Notes: a model not told the origin generated them from the sequence alone. A stretch of DNA of 64,000 nt from Acidobacteriota bacterium (GCA_019639155.1 JAHBSJ010000002.1:62001-126000), one strand, 5' to 3'. Shown: positions 33,884 to 43,159, counted from the stretch's first letter. A program made the numbers and translations.

Positions 33884-34900
33884 CTACGGGCTCAGATCGG
33901 CGTTGAGATTCCGATAGTTGTAATAGCCGTAGTTGTAATGCGACTCGTCCATGACATCAGGGCTTTGATTAAGGACAACGCCAAGCATGCGGTCTTTCGG
34001 CAACGGATCGAGGATCCGGTCGAGCGGCCCGAAGCGAGTCCGGTTCGCCCTGAGGACGAGCAACGCGCCGTCAGCGTGATTGATAAGCACGGTCGCGTCG
34101 GTGAAAATGCCCAACGGCGGAGCATCGACGATGATGTAATCGAACATCTCGCGGGCTTCGGCAAGGATGTCTTTGAATTTCGGTCCTGAGATGAGTTCGG
34201 CAACGTCGCGGCGTGCTTCGCCTCCGGGAAGAATATGAAGTCCGGCGGGCTCCAAACGGATGATCGCGTCTTTCAACGTAGCCGTTCCGGCAAGTACGTC
34301 GGACAACCCTTTATCGGTTTCTATACCTAGATAGTCCGCGAGGCTCGGCATGCGAAGGTCGCTGTCGATTATCAGGCAGTTGACGGCATCGGTTTGAGCA
34401 AGAAGCCACGATAGATTAAGAGCCGTCACAGATTTTCCTTCACTGGGATTAACGCTGGCAACGACGATGGACTGCAGTTTCTGCCTCTGACTCTTGTGCA
34501 GAATATGCGTTCTGAGGCTCCGATACTCTTCACAGTAATTCGAATTCGGGTGAGTTATCGCTACAAGGCGTGGCTCAACACGTTCGGCGTCAACCGTCCA
34601 ACTGACAAAGTCAGGAAGACGCTTTTCCGCCGAACGTGTTAAGCTTTCGGCATTCAACGTTGCCCCGGCAGTTTTATCCGAGATCACATCAGGGAGTGCC
34701 GTCCCGATGTTTGCTCCCGGCTGCCCAATGAACGCCGAACTTGGACGACCGATACTGAACTCGCTGCTCGCGAGCAATTCAGGCGGCTGCGACAGGCGAT
34801 TGCCCGCCGCACTTGCAGTTGCCGCACCATTCGAGGCGGGCTTCACTCCGCCATTCTGGTTTTCGGTCCGTTTCTTTTGTAATGCTCTTAGGATGCTCAT
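33884..34900 (-). CDS. Tyrosine autokinase (BY-kinase, CpsD-like)
   Basis: The 338-residue cytoplasmic protein has a disordered N-terminal 95 residues and a BY-kinase domain with Walker A NPSEGKSVT at 151-159, Walker A' LIIDSDLRMPS at 176-186 and Walker B YIIVDAPP at 255-262. The C-terminal tail carries five tyrosines (Tyr322, 324, 326, 327, 329), the autophosphorylation cluster. It has no membrane segment, so it resembles Gram-positive CpsD/CapB, which needs a separate activator; the adjacent Wzz-like protein is the candidate. GGAGG precedes its ATG. Confidence 0.93.
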   Translation of the reverse strand: MSILRALQKKRTENQNGGVKPASNGAATASAAGNRLSQPPELLASSEFSIGRPSSAFIGQPGANIGTALPDVISDKTAGATLNAESLTRSAEKRLPDFVSWTVDAERVEPRLVAITHPNSNYCEEYRSLRTHILHKSQRQKLQSIVVASVNPSEGKSVTALNLSWLLAQTDAVNCLIIDSDLRMPSLADYLGIETDKGLSDVLAGTATLKDAIIRLEPAGLHILPGGEARRDVAELISGPKFKDILAEAREMFDYIIVDAPPLGIFTDATVLINHADGALLVLRANRTRFGPLDRILDPLPKDRMLGVVLNQSPDVMDESHYNYGYYNYRNLNADLSP

Positions 34901-34928
34901 CTTGTTCCTCCGCCCTTAATGGGGGCAA

Positions 34929-36044
34929 TCACTGTCTGCGGAGTGATCCAACGAATTCGTCTATTTCGAGTCTGATATCATCGTCTATTACCTCGAACGT
35001 AAACCCTGAGGGAACGCCATTTTCCGTTCCTTTGCCGTTCCCGTTACTCGCTACATTGCCGTTGGAGCGTTCTGTTACGTTCTCGCCTATATCAGGCGCG
35101 TCCGTTTTGAACATCCTTGGCCTATGGCTCTCAGCGTGCTGCTGGCCGTGCCACAGTTCGTCGGGCACATCCGATCTCATAACATGGCCGTCGGGCACTG
35201 TCGGGGCAGCATCGGCTCCGATCAGATGGTCCTTTCTCGGCAGCATATCCAGATTGTCCGCCACCTCCTCGATCGTGCGGCGGCCGATCACCGTCTCGCC
35301 CGCCGAATAGGCCGAAAGAAGGGCGTTGTCGCAGAGATTGTTAATGTTCCTGGGAATGCCTTCCGAACAGCGGAAGATAAAATCGACAGCTTCGGGAGTA
35401 AACAGGTTCGGCTGATCTGAGCCCGCTATCAAAAGCCTCTCAGAAATATAGCGGTCCGCTTCGTCCACATTCGGAAAAGGATGCATATTGCATCGCAATG
35501 CAACGCGCTGCTTCAACTGGCGAAGGTTCGGCTGATTGAGCCTTTCGCGAAGTTCGGGCTGGCCCGTCAGCACGATCTGCAGATGTTTTGCATTGTCCGA
35601 CTCAAAGTTAAGAAGCAGACGGATCTCCTCGAGCACATAGTCGGACAGCTCATGTGCCTCGTCGATGATGATCACCGTCCTCAGGCCGCGGCGATGCCGC
35701 TCTTCCAGCACTTTACCGAGTATCGTGAGCAGATCGGATTTGTTCGACCATTCCTTGATGCCTAGCATCTGCGTCACATGCTGATAGAACTCGTCGATGG
35801 ACAACCTGGGATTGAACAGGTATGCAGCAAGCACGCTGGTATCAAGCCGGCGGAGTATCCAGCGAAGTGCCGTGGTTTTGCCTGTACCGACCTCACCGGT
35901 TAACACAATAAGCCCTTTCGCGTTTTCCAGCCCGTAATAAAGGCTCGCAAGAACCTCGTTGTAGCTCGGCGTGAAAACGATGAACCGCGGATCCGGCGTT
36001 AGCGTGAACGGAAGGTCATTCAATCCGAAGAATTCTTTGTACAT
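34929..36044 (-). CDS. ExeA/GspA-like AAA ATPase of the exosortase locus
   Basis: The 371-residue protein begins MYKEFFGLNDLPFTLTPDPRF, the hallmark of ExeA-like and exosortase-associated ATPases (TIGR03015-like). Walker A is GEVGTGKTT at 50-58 and Walker B is VIIIDEAHEL near 125. The ATPase domain ends near 270; a charged, Asn-rich tail follows. In XrtA-type loci this ATPase lies beside the chain-length and tyrosine kinase genes, as here. Its mechanical role is not known. Confidence 0.92.
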   Translation of the reverse strand: MYKEFFGLNDLPFTLTPDPRFIVFTPSYNEVLASLYYGLENAKGLIVLTGEVGTGKTTALRWILRRLDTSVLAAYLFNPRLSIDEFYQHVTQMLGIKEWSNKSDLLTILGKVLEERHRRGLRTVIIIDEAHELSDYVLEEIRLLLNFESDNAKHLQIVLTGQPELRERLNQPNLRQLKQRVALRCNMHPFPNVDEADRYISERLLIAGSDQPNLFTPEAVDFIFRCSEGIPRNINNLCDNALLSAYSAGETVIGRRTIEEVADNLDMLPRKDHLIGADAAPTVPDGHVMRSDVPDELWHGQQHAESHRPRMFKTDAPDIGENVTERSNGNVASNGNGKGTENGVPSGFTFEVIDDDIRLEIDEFVGSLRRQ

Positions 36045-36093
36045 ATCTACCTCTTTTCCCCTGCCCTGAAAGTTTTAGGACACCTTGCAAAAA

Positions 36094-37749
36094 CTATGTA
36101 ATCAGCTTGTCGAGAAGCCTCGTGGCCTGCAGTATGAAAACGATCAGCGGAATAACACCCAGCGACGCGGAAAAGCCTGCCGCGAGCTTGAGCCAGTGTG
36201 ACCGCTGGATCCATGCCTTTTCACCTGCCGACAGCAGCGGCGGCACAGATGCGAGAACAGGCAGGCCTGTATAATGCTTGGCATCCTCGATGTTCTGTAT
36301 CTTGAATAGCCGCGGCACCTCGAAGAACGCCGCAAGTAGCAATCCCAGGAATAGGCCTACACCGGCACCGACCATCGTCAAAAGGAAACGCTTCGGAGCG
36401 ACGGGCGACTGCGGAACATTTGCAGGATCTTGGACACGGATGGTCTCGCCTTGAGCATTGGTCTCCACGCCAACGACGGTTTCGGCGTCGTTCTTTTTCT
36501 TCAGTATCTCGTCGTAGGTCTGTTTCGCGGACTGATACCGTGCGTTCAGGCCTTCAAGAGCGACCTTCACATTCGGGATCGAGTTTATTCGCTGTTCGAG
36601 TGCGGCTATTTGCCCGGTATTCTGCTGGCGCTCAACGTCCTTGTTTGAGATCTGCTGCTCGATCTGTCCGATCTGCGACTGGATACGCTGATTCTCGAGC
36701 TCCAAGCTCTTTCGCTGCAACTCTGCCTTACGGCTGGTCGCCTGTGTCGCCGTCTGCGATCTGCGCTCTGCGTTGCGTTTGAGGTTGTCAAATTCCTCAT
36801 TTACGCGTGCTATCTCGCTCTGCTTTGCCACGACCGCAGGGTGTTTTTCTTTGTAGACCTTTAGAAGATTATCGAGCTGAGCGTTAAGGTCCGCGCGCTT
36901 TTTCATCAGTTCGCCATATGCCGGAGTATCCTCAATGGACACGGCACGCATAGTGTCCTGGACCTCTTTCTCGCCAAAATCCTCAATAAGGCGCATTTGC
37001 CTGTTATTTGCGGCGATCGAGTCGCTGAGGCGGCCCTTTTCGACCATCAGCGTCTGTTTTTCCTTAATTAGCGTGTCCTCACGAAGACGAAGTCCCTGAA
37101 GCTGAGCGACGAGGCCCTGTTCGGACTCCGGCAACGTGTTGACGTTCTGCATCATGATATCGAGACGCTGTTTCTCGAGTTCGTCCAGAGCTTCCTTCTT
37201 TTCAAAGAGCTGACGCTCAAAAAGCTGATTCGTCGATTCGGCGATCTCTGTCGAGGTCTGCACCTGTGCATTCACATACTTGCTCGCGAGTTCTGCGGTC
37301 ACATTGCGTGCGGCCTGCGGGTCGCGGTCGCGATAGCGGATCCTGAACGCGGCGACCTTTTCGTTGCCTGATTCCTCGATCTCTACCTTGATGTTCTTGT
37401 ACATACGCTCTACGACAAGTTCCATCGGCATTCCGGAACTGCGTTCGAGTTTGTACAGGTCGTATTTCACGATCATCGGCTCAAGTGACGAGCGGCTCAG
37501 AACTTCCTGATTGATCGTCGAAAGACGAAGCGAAAGGTCCTCACTCGAAAGCGCTTGGACCAGATTTGAAGACACCGTGGGTGGTTTGACGGTCAGCAGC
37601 GAGGTTGATTCATAGATACTGGGAAGACGATAGACCACGTACCCGATCGCGACGGTAAACGTAAGCATGGGCAGCAGAATGAGCCATTTCTGCCGCTTGA
37701 CCATTTCGATCAGTTCACCCGGTTTTCTTTGTCTGAATTCTACGCTCAT
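36094..37749 (-). CDS. Wzz/GumC-type chain-length determinant
   Basis: The 551-residue inner-membrane protein has one N-terminal helix (about 21-41), a large periplasmic region with long coiled coils (about 170-400), a second helix near 460-483 (LLTMVGAGVGLFLGLLLAAFF) and an extra third helix near 520-546. The GumC/Wzz family sets polymer length and couples to a tyrosine kinase. The kinase domain fused to it in some organisms is here a separate gene two genes downstream. EPS-specific length or XrtA-system EpsF-like function fits the context. Confidence 0.9.
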   Translation of the reverse strand: MSVEFRQRKPGELIEMVKRQKWLILLPMLTFTVAIGYVVYRLPSIYESTSLLTVKPPTVSSNLVQALSSEDLSLRLSTINQEVLSRSSLEPMIVKYDLYKLERSSGMPMELVVERMYKNIKVEIEESGNEKVAAFRIRYRDRDPQAARNVTAELASKYVNAQVQTSTEIAESTNQLFERQLFEKKEALDELEKQRLDIMMQNVNTLPESEQGLVAQLQGLRLREDTLIKEKQTLMVEKGRLSDSIAANNRQMRLIEDFGEKEVQDTMRAVSIEDTPAYGELMKKRADLNAQLDNLLKVYKEKHPAVVAKQSEIARVNEEFDNLKRNAERRSQTATQATSRKAELQRKSLELENQRIQSQIGQIEQQISNKDVERQQNTGQIAALEQRINSIPNVKVALEGLNARYQSAKQTYDEILKKKNDAETVVGVETNAQGETIRVQDPANVPQSPVAPKRFLLTMVGAGVGLFLGLLLAAFFEVPRLFKIQNIEDAKHYTGLPVLASVPPLLSAGEKAWIQRSHWLKLAAGFSASLGVIPLIVFILQATRLLDKLIT

Positions 37750-37778
37750 CGTTACTTTTTCCCTTTAATGCTCTTTAC

Positions 37779-37961
37779 TTACTTGCCTGAAGGGTCGCCT
37801 GAACTGCCCTCTTCCGCTTTTCGAAAGTACTTCCTGGAAATTATGGCCGCTGCCATCAAAGCCACGCCGAAGACCAGAAGCCCTACGCTCTCGGGCATGG
37901 CCACGAAGAACGCTTCCACCGTTCCCACTACGGTCGCTCCTGTCAGATCGATATGTTCCAT
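37779..37961 (-). CDS. 60-residue protein resembling a bare PEP-CTERM-like sorting signal
   Basis: The ORF lies between prsT (18 bases) and the chain-length gene (29 bases) on the same strand, with GGTGAT eight bases before ATG. Residues 1-20 are MEHIDLTGATVVGTVEAFFV, then MPES at 22-25, a hydrophobic stretch 26-42, and the basic run RKYFRK at 43-48. This matches the order PE-motif, helix, Arg/Lys cluster of exosortase signals, but with almost no passenger. Unlike typical signals a 12-residue acidic/Ser/Gly tail follows the basic cluster. It could be an exosortase substrate or a small membrane subunit; homologs would decide. Confidence 0.6.
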   Translation of the reverse strand: MEHIDLTGATVVGTVEAFFVAMPESVGLLVFGVALMAAAIISRKYFRKAEEGSSGDPSGK

Positions 37962-37979
37962 CAGTTACATCACCGTTAC

Positions 37980-40352
37980 TTAAAGGCTTGCCAACACCCT
38001 TTTTGCTTCAGCCGCCTCGATGCTTGAGAGTTCATCGGCCGAACGAAGCGATGTCTCTACCTCGCGCCGGGCGCCGGCCCTGTCACCGTTCTGTGCCAAT
38101 GCCATACCGAGACGAACTCGATAGCCGGGGTTCGCTCCTCCTTTTCGCTTTGCCTGCTCATCCAGAGCGACCGCCTTCCGGAACTGTTCTGCTGCCGGGC
38201 GGCTCAAACCTTTTTTCAAATAGACCCAACCGAGCGTGTCGTAAAATCCTGCCGTATTCGGACTCTTGGACACCGCCGATGAAGCGAGGTTCAATGCCTC
38301 GTCCAAATTCCCGCCGCTTTCCGCGATGAGCCACGCAAGATTATTTGCGGCGATCGGCGTTGAAGCGTTTAGTTCCAATGCCTTGCGATATGCCGCTTCT
38401 GCCTCCGAACGACGGCCGCGGGAGTCTTCCAGTATCCCGACCAACGTATAGATCTCGGCCGACGGACGTTTTGCCAAAACTGCCTGGTATTGAGCGGCGG
38501 CATCGTCGAGCCGGCCTTGTCCGGCAAGCAGGCTTGCGTAAGCCGAATATGCAGGAAGATAACTGCCGTCTAATTCGATGGCGGCCTTGAGTTCATTCTC
38601 TGCCTCGGCAATGTTCTTCTCCGCAACGAACACTGTTGACCTCAAATACCTCAGTGCCGCAAGGATGTCGGCTTTGCCCGCGTTTCGCTCGAGCAAGCCC
38701 GTGATCTTTTCATGTGCGTTCGCCATTCTGCCCAACCTGACCGAAGAGGTCACCACGCCGTTTATGGCGTCAAAGCTCTGCGGATCGATCGAAACTGCAC
38801 GCTCATAAAGCTCCAGCGATGCTGCCTGATCAGCCACGGCGTCATGGTATTTCGCCATGTTGACCAGTGCGGTAACGGAACGCGGATTTTCACGTAGGAC
38901 TGCTTCCAGATCGGCCTTTGCTTCATTATTTTTGCCCAGATCCAGATATGCGAGGCCGCGGGACGAAGTGCCGCGAAGACGGAGCTCGTAAATTTCCTGC
39001 GGACCGTTCTCTGAATTCGGCAAGGTCGAATTCGTTCGGTCGATAAGTTCGCCGGAGAGCTTGACCACGTTCTGCATTTCGCCCGCTGTGATAGCACTTT
39101 GGATCTTCAGCAGGCCGGTACGCATGTACGTCGGGTGGTAGCGTTCGAGGTCGAGGATAAAGGCATTTGCCTGATCGACCTGTCCTAGTGAAAGCCTTGC
39201 TTGAGCCATCAGGAAGAGAGCATCGCGCTTCGACGGGAAACGTTTCAGCACCTCTTCTAGGTCCTTTACGGCCTCTTCGCCTTTGTTCTCAGAGTTCTTT
39301 AATCTAGCCCGCAGCAGCAGGGCCTCGATATCCTGGTCGTTTATTGCAAAAAGAGCGTTGAGATGTTCGGTCGCCTTGGCTGGATCCCGGCGTTCGAGGA
39401 AGGTCTCGATCAGGCGATACCGTGCCAGTGCATAGCTCGGATGATCTTCCAGAATGTTCTCAAGTTCGCGTTCTGCTTCCTCGCCGCGGCCGGCTTCGGC
39501 AAAGAACCGAGCCAGTACTAGCCTGCTTTCGGGACTGTTTTCCTGTATCTCGACGAGCTCCCGATTTGCCTGCTCAGCCTTTTCCATCTGCCGGCTGGAG
39601 ATATAGAATTCAGCGATCGCTTCGCGTGCCTCGATGTCGCTGCCGTTAAGCGAAATTGCAGTTTTGAATTTCTCTTCGGCCTCGGCATCGCGGCCGGCAA
39701 ACATCAGCATGCGGCCGTATTCGGTGTGGCCTTTGACAGAATCAGGCACGGCGGCGAGTCCGCGTTTGATCGCGTTCTCGGCCTCAGCGGCGTTTTCGCG
39801 GGTCATATGAAGGCGCTGAAGGCTGATGTAGGATTCAATGCGTGCGGGGTCGAGGCCGATGGCGTATTCGACCCAAACCAAGACCTCTGCATCGGGGCGT
39901 CCCTCGGCGGCCATAATTGATGCCGAGAGAATATGGCCCTCGACGAACTTTGGGTCTGCCGCGAGTATCTCGTCCCGGAGTGCTTCCGTTTCGGCGATCA
40001 TCGGCGGCTGAGTCATCAGTTGGTAATTACCGAGCCTGACCTTTGCTTCGAGATTCGACCCGTCGAGATGAATGGTCTTTTTAATTTCCTCGACCGCTTC
40101 ATTGTACTGTCCCAAATTCTCGTGGGCCCTTGCCAAGCCCCAATGAGCGGCTGCGAGGTTATCATCGATCTCCGCGGCGGATCGGAACTGCATGAGTGCG
40201 TCATGAAATTTGCGCTTGGCAAGGTATTCCTCGCCCTTGGCGACAAACGATGATGCAGAATACCCACAACCGGAGATGAATGCGGCTGCAAACAATACTG
40301 CTGCAATGTAAAAGGATCTAAGCGATTGAAGATGGCACTCTCGGTAACGCAT
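37980..40352 (-). CDS. TPR-repeat lipoprotein, PrsT-like (exosortase system)
   Basis: The 790-residue protein has a signal ending in the lipobox ISGCGYS (Cys29), then about 17-20 tetratricopeptide repeats over its full length (for example KFHDALMQFRSAAEIDDNLA and GLAYLDLGKNNEAKADLEAV). Its size, lipobox and position next to exosortase match the PEP-CTERM-system TPR lipoprotein PrsT (TIGR02917-like). Such proteins are thought to scaffold periplasmic assembly of the polymer export machinery. It is followed closely by the 60-residue gene. Confidence 0.88.
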   Translation of the reverse strand: MRYRECHLQSLRSFYIAAVLFAAAFISGCGYSASSFVAKGEEYLAKRKFHDALMQFRSAAEIDDNLAAAHWGLARAHENLGQYNEAVEEIKKTIHLDGSNLEAKVRLGNYQLMTQPPMIAETEALRDEILAADPKFVEGHILSASIMAAEGRPDAEVLVWVEYAIGLDPARIESYISLQRLHMTRENAAEAENAIKRGLAAVPDSVKGHTEYGRMLMFAGRDAEAEEKFKTAISLNGSDIEAREAIAEFYISSRQMEKAEQANRELVEIQENSPESRLVLARFFAEAGRGEEAERELENILEDHPSYALARYRLIETFLERRDPAKATEHLNALFAINDQDIEALLLRARLKNSENKGEEAVKDLEEVLKRFPSKRDALFLMAQARLSLGQVDQANAFILDLERYHPTYMRTGLLKIQSAITAGEMQNVVKLSGELIDRTNSTLPNSENGPQEIYELRLRGTSSRGLAYLDLGKNNEAKADLEAVLRENPRSVTALVNMAKYHDAVADQAASLELYERAVSIDPQSFDAINGVVTSSVRLGRMANAHEKITGLLERNAGKADILAALRYLRSTVFVAEKNIAEAENELKAAIELDGSYLPAYSAYASLLAGQGRLDDAAAQYQAVLAKRPSAEIYTLVGILEDSRGRRSEAEAAYRKALELNASTPIAANNLAWLIAESGGNLDEALNLASSAVSKSPNTAGFYDTLGWVYLKKGLSRPAAEQFRKAVALDEQAKRKGGANPGYRVRLGMALAQNGDRAGARREVETSLRSADELSSIEAAEAKRVLASL

Positions 40353-40523
40353 AACTTTGCTTTAAGTTGTTGCCGATCTTAGGTCGCTGCGGCCGGGGCA
40401 ATGGCTGGTAGCGTCTGGATCGTTGGATCGCCGACAGATCGGCTTTGCGGCCTGCAATGCAGGCGTCGTAGTCAGAAGAAGATGCAATCAAGACGGATTT
40501 TCAGAAAAATTGCGATGGGTTCG
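40353..40523 (-). other. Gap between exosortase and PrsT-like genes
   Basis: The 171-base gap contains two short palindromes next to each other, GCCGACAGATCGGC (40430-40443) and CCTGCAATGCAGG (40451-40463), in both orientations. They could form hairpins in the mRNA or be binding sites. The plus-strand frame over this region runs into the exosortase antisense and is not a gene. No clear promoter is seen. Confidence 0.3.
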
Positions 40524-42116
40524 CTAATCGGGAATAAAGGGTGGCAACTCATCTGCGACCCTGGCAGAAAGCTCAAGTGCGGCTCGGTCGGCTGCGGCCT
40601 CGTCATTTCCGATGGTTGTCATGACGCGGATGAGAGCACTGTCGGTACGCCGCTTAACGATACTGTCCACGACTGTATTCAACTTATTTCGATATTCGCT
40701 TGTCTCGGTTCTGCCGCGGCCTTGGTACCAATAAAGCATCACTTCTTTGTAGATGCCGTTCTCGATGACATATCGGCTCGCCTCAAAAGGAGGACCGTTC
40801 GCCGGCGTGACAGTAACAATGCTCGGATCGCTTAAGACCCAGCCGGCACCCGGAAGGCAGTTTTGTGGGCTGTGTACCGCCGTGCCCGTTCGCTGCGAGG
40901 CAAAGTAGCCAACATATATATTTGCCACGCGGCCTTGTTCGGCAAGAGTGTATTCGCGCATCGTGTAATCCGACGCTCTGAGGATCTTTTCAGTGGCTTC
41001 GCTGAACTTGAACTCCGCTCCTCGCTGCTGCCATTCGCCAAGGATCGATGGGAATTCCGCCAGATCTCGTCGTTCGACCGATGCCTCGCTTCGGAACGAG
41101 AACCAATTTATCGCAGCACCGGAAACAACAAGTATCAACGTCAAAGCAACCGCATGCCTAAGTGAAGAAGACGGTGCGACAGTCGGCGGCGGTTCTTTAA
41201 AGCTCTCGGGTCCACTGCCCAAAAGACGCTTCAGACCGATATTTACGGCGAACAGAATTAAAAGAGCTACCGCGTAAACGGCCCAGCCCGATGCATCGTG
41301 CCAAAACGGGCTTGTAGCCTGTTTGCCGTAATAATAAGACCCAAGGCCCGTCGCGGTCACGCGTGCGGAATTTGTCAATACAGCGATCGGAACCGCCGCA
41401 AACATCAATAGGACTGTCCTGATCGCATCGTTTCTCCGCAGTCGCAGAAAGCCGTTGTCGTCGGCGCTTCGGGTGAAGAACGCCAACACAAGAGCCAGCG
41501 TAATCAGCGTCATCAGCGATCTAATGCCGCTGCATGCTTCGACCACTTCGAGCGAAATTGTCTGTGTGGAGCCTTGCGGCAATATGTCAATGACATTACC
41601 CTTTCGCAACGTCGGAACATCAATAAGGCGTATGCCCCAAACGGCGATCTGTGAAGCCCATATCTGCAGCGGAAATGCGATCTTGTTGAAGGCGATCTGC
41701 GGGATCGGTATCGCCAGCAGCAGCAAAGCGACCGGAACCAAAAGCAGCTTCAATACCCGCCCACCCCAAAGAAATGCAACTATGCCGGCAAGCAACAGAA
41801 CGAGCGAGACACGTTGTGTAAAGAGTTCCGACCCGAGCGTTCCTCCGAAAAGGAATATGAGGCCTGCAGAGACCAGCCCGATCCCCACAAGTATACTTGG
41901 ACTGCCGGCAGCCTTTTTCAATTCGTCCCGGCCGAGCCACACTATCATCCCGATAACAAAAGGCACCAGCAGTCCGTGCGAGTAGTTCTCGTCTGTATAC
42001 CAATCACTGGCCAATTTGATCAGAACGCCCGCATAAAGCACGACGACCGCGGCAAATATCGCCGCGGTTCCAATGATGCCGTTTTTGTCGCCTCTGTGCT
42101 CCGTCATGTCGGGCAT
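40524..42116 (-). CDS. Exosortase with fused EpsI-type domain
   Basis: The 530-residue protein has an exosortase domain with about eight membrane helices (1-300) and the catalytic triad Cys195 (VEACSGIRSL), Arg252 (NSARVTATG) and His273 (FWHDASGW). A linker and one helix lead to a periplasmic EpsI domain (about 340-510), with HSPQNCLPGAGW at 415-426. Exosortases are transpeptidase-like enzymes that cleave PEP-CTERM-type signals of proteins exported with exopolysaccharide. Fusion with EpsI is known in some families. Catalytic residues are all present. Confidence 0.93.
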   Translation of the reverse strand: MPDMTEHRGDKNGIIGTAAIFAAVVVLYAGVLIKLASDWYTDENYSHGLLVPFVIGMIVWLGRDELKKAAGSPSILVGIGLVSAGLIFLFGGTLGSELFTQRVSLVLLLAGIVAFLWGGRVLKLLLVPVALLLLAIPIPQIAFNKIAFPLQIWASQIAVWGIRLIDVPTLRKGNVIDILPQGSTQTISLEVVEACSGIRSLMTLITLALVLAFFTRSADDNGFLRLRRNDAIRTVLLMFAAVPIAVLTNSARVTATGLGSYYYGKQATSPFWHDASGWAVYAVALLILFAVNIGLKRLLGSGPESFKEPPPTVAPSSSLRHAVALTLILVVSGAAINWFSFRSEASVERRDLAEFPSILGEWQQRGAEFKFSEATEKILRASDYTMREYTLAEQGRVANIYVGYFASQRTGTAVHSPQNCLPGAGWVLSDPSIVTVTPANGPPFEASRYVIENGIYKEVMLYWYQGRGRTETSEYRNKLNTVVDSIVKRRTDSALIRVMTTIGNDEAAADRAALELSARVADELPPFIPD

Positions 42117-42160
42117 TCGGCAAAAAACGACGAATCAGATCAGAATTCCGTAATGCAGAT

Positions 42161-43048
42161 CTAGCTGACGCGATGCATCACCATATCGGCAATGCCTTCG
42201 AGCAGGTCGGTTTCGCGGTCGAGCGGGACGAGTGCGGAGCGAACATCTTCCAGAAGGTCGGCGGCCATCTCCGATGCCCTTTCTATACCGTAAAATGAGG
42301 CAAAAGTAGCCTTTGCCGCGGCGGCATCCTTGCCTGCCGTTTTGCCAAGTGTCTCCGTGCTTTGCGTGGCGTCCAAAATGTCGTCGGTTATCTGGAACAG
42401 CAGTCCGAGTTTCTCGCCGAATCTACCGATCGCAGCGGTCTCCTCATCATTTGAGCCCGCGATCAACGCCCCCGCAACTGCCGATGCACAGATCAACGAC
42501 CCTGTCTTCATCTTATGTATCTCGCTGATCTCCTCGATCGAAGCGTCGGAGCCCTCCGCTTCCAGATCAAGTTGTTGTCCAGCGGCCATTCCGCCGGGCG
42601 TTCCGGCGGCGTCTGACAATAGTTGGATCAGACGAACCCGCGTTCCCGGTGCCAGCAGTTCGTCGTATGCGATGGCCTTGAACGCAATGGTCTGCAAAAC
42701 ATCGCCCGCCAGTATCGCGGTAGCTTCGTCAAATTGTTTATGACAGGAAGCACGGCCGCGCCGCAGGTCGTCATCATCCATCGCCGGAAGATCGTCATGA
42801 ATGAGCGAATAGGTGTGGATCATTTCAATAGCAGCGGCCGTCCGAACCGAACGGTTGTCATCGGCTCCGAATGTCCGCCCCGCTGCGAATAGGATGGCGG
42901 GCCGAATGCGTTTTCCACCTGCGAAAATACTCCACCGCATCGCCTTATGCAGACGAACAGGTGACGTATCAGACGACGGCAAAAGCTCATCCAAAGCCGC
43001 GTCTATCAAAGCTCCGATCTCGACTATGAATTCAGCCGCGTCAGCCAT
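42161..43048 (-). CDS. Short-chain polyprenyl diphosphate synthase
   Basis: The 295-residue enzyme is of the IspA/GGPP-synthase type. The first aspartate-rich motif is DDLPAMDDDDLRRG, followed by the CHKQFDEA region, and the second is LLFQITDDILD. The ATG at 43048 is preferred to the preceding TTG. The product (FPP or GGPP) cannot be told from the motif alone. It lies 44 bases upstream of exosortase on the same strand; the polyprenyl carrier needed for the EPS genes may connect them, but this is inferred. Confidence 0.92.
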   Translation of the reverse strand: MADAAEFIVEIGALIDAALDELLPSSDTSPVRLHKAMRWSIFAGGKRIRPAILFAAGRTFGADDNRSVRTAAAIEMIHTYSLIHDDLPAMDDDDLRRGRASCHKQFDEATAILAGDVLQTIAFKAIAYDELLAPGTRVRLIQLLSDAAGTPGGMAAGQQLDLEAEGSDASIEEISEIHKMKTGSLICASAVAGALIAGSNDEETAAIGRFGEKLGLLFQITDDILDATQSTETLGKTAGKDAAAAKATFASFYGIERASEMAADLLEDVRSALVPLDRETDLLEGIADMVMHRVS

Positions 43049-43159
43049 CAAAGCAATTATCCGCTTTTCATCGTGATTTTCAAGACGGCCATAATTAAAG
43101 CACTACATTAGGTTTGACCGCTTAAACTCTTTGATACAATATCTTGTGGAAGAATTTTA

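Noticed and set aside
40401..40835. 144-residue plus-strand frame over the exosortase 3' end
   Set aside because: It is antisense to exosortase and composed of codon shadow sequence.
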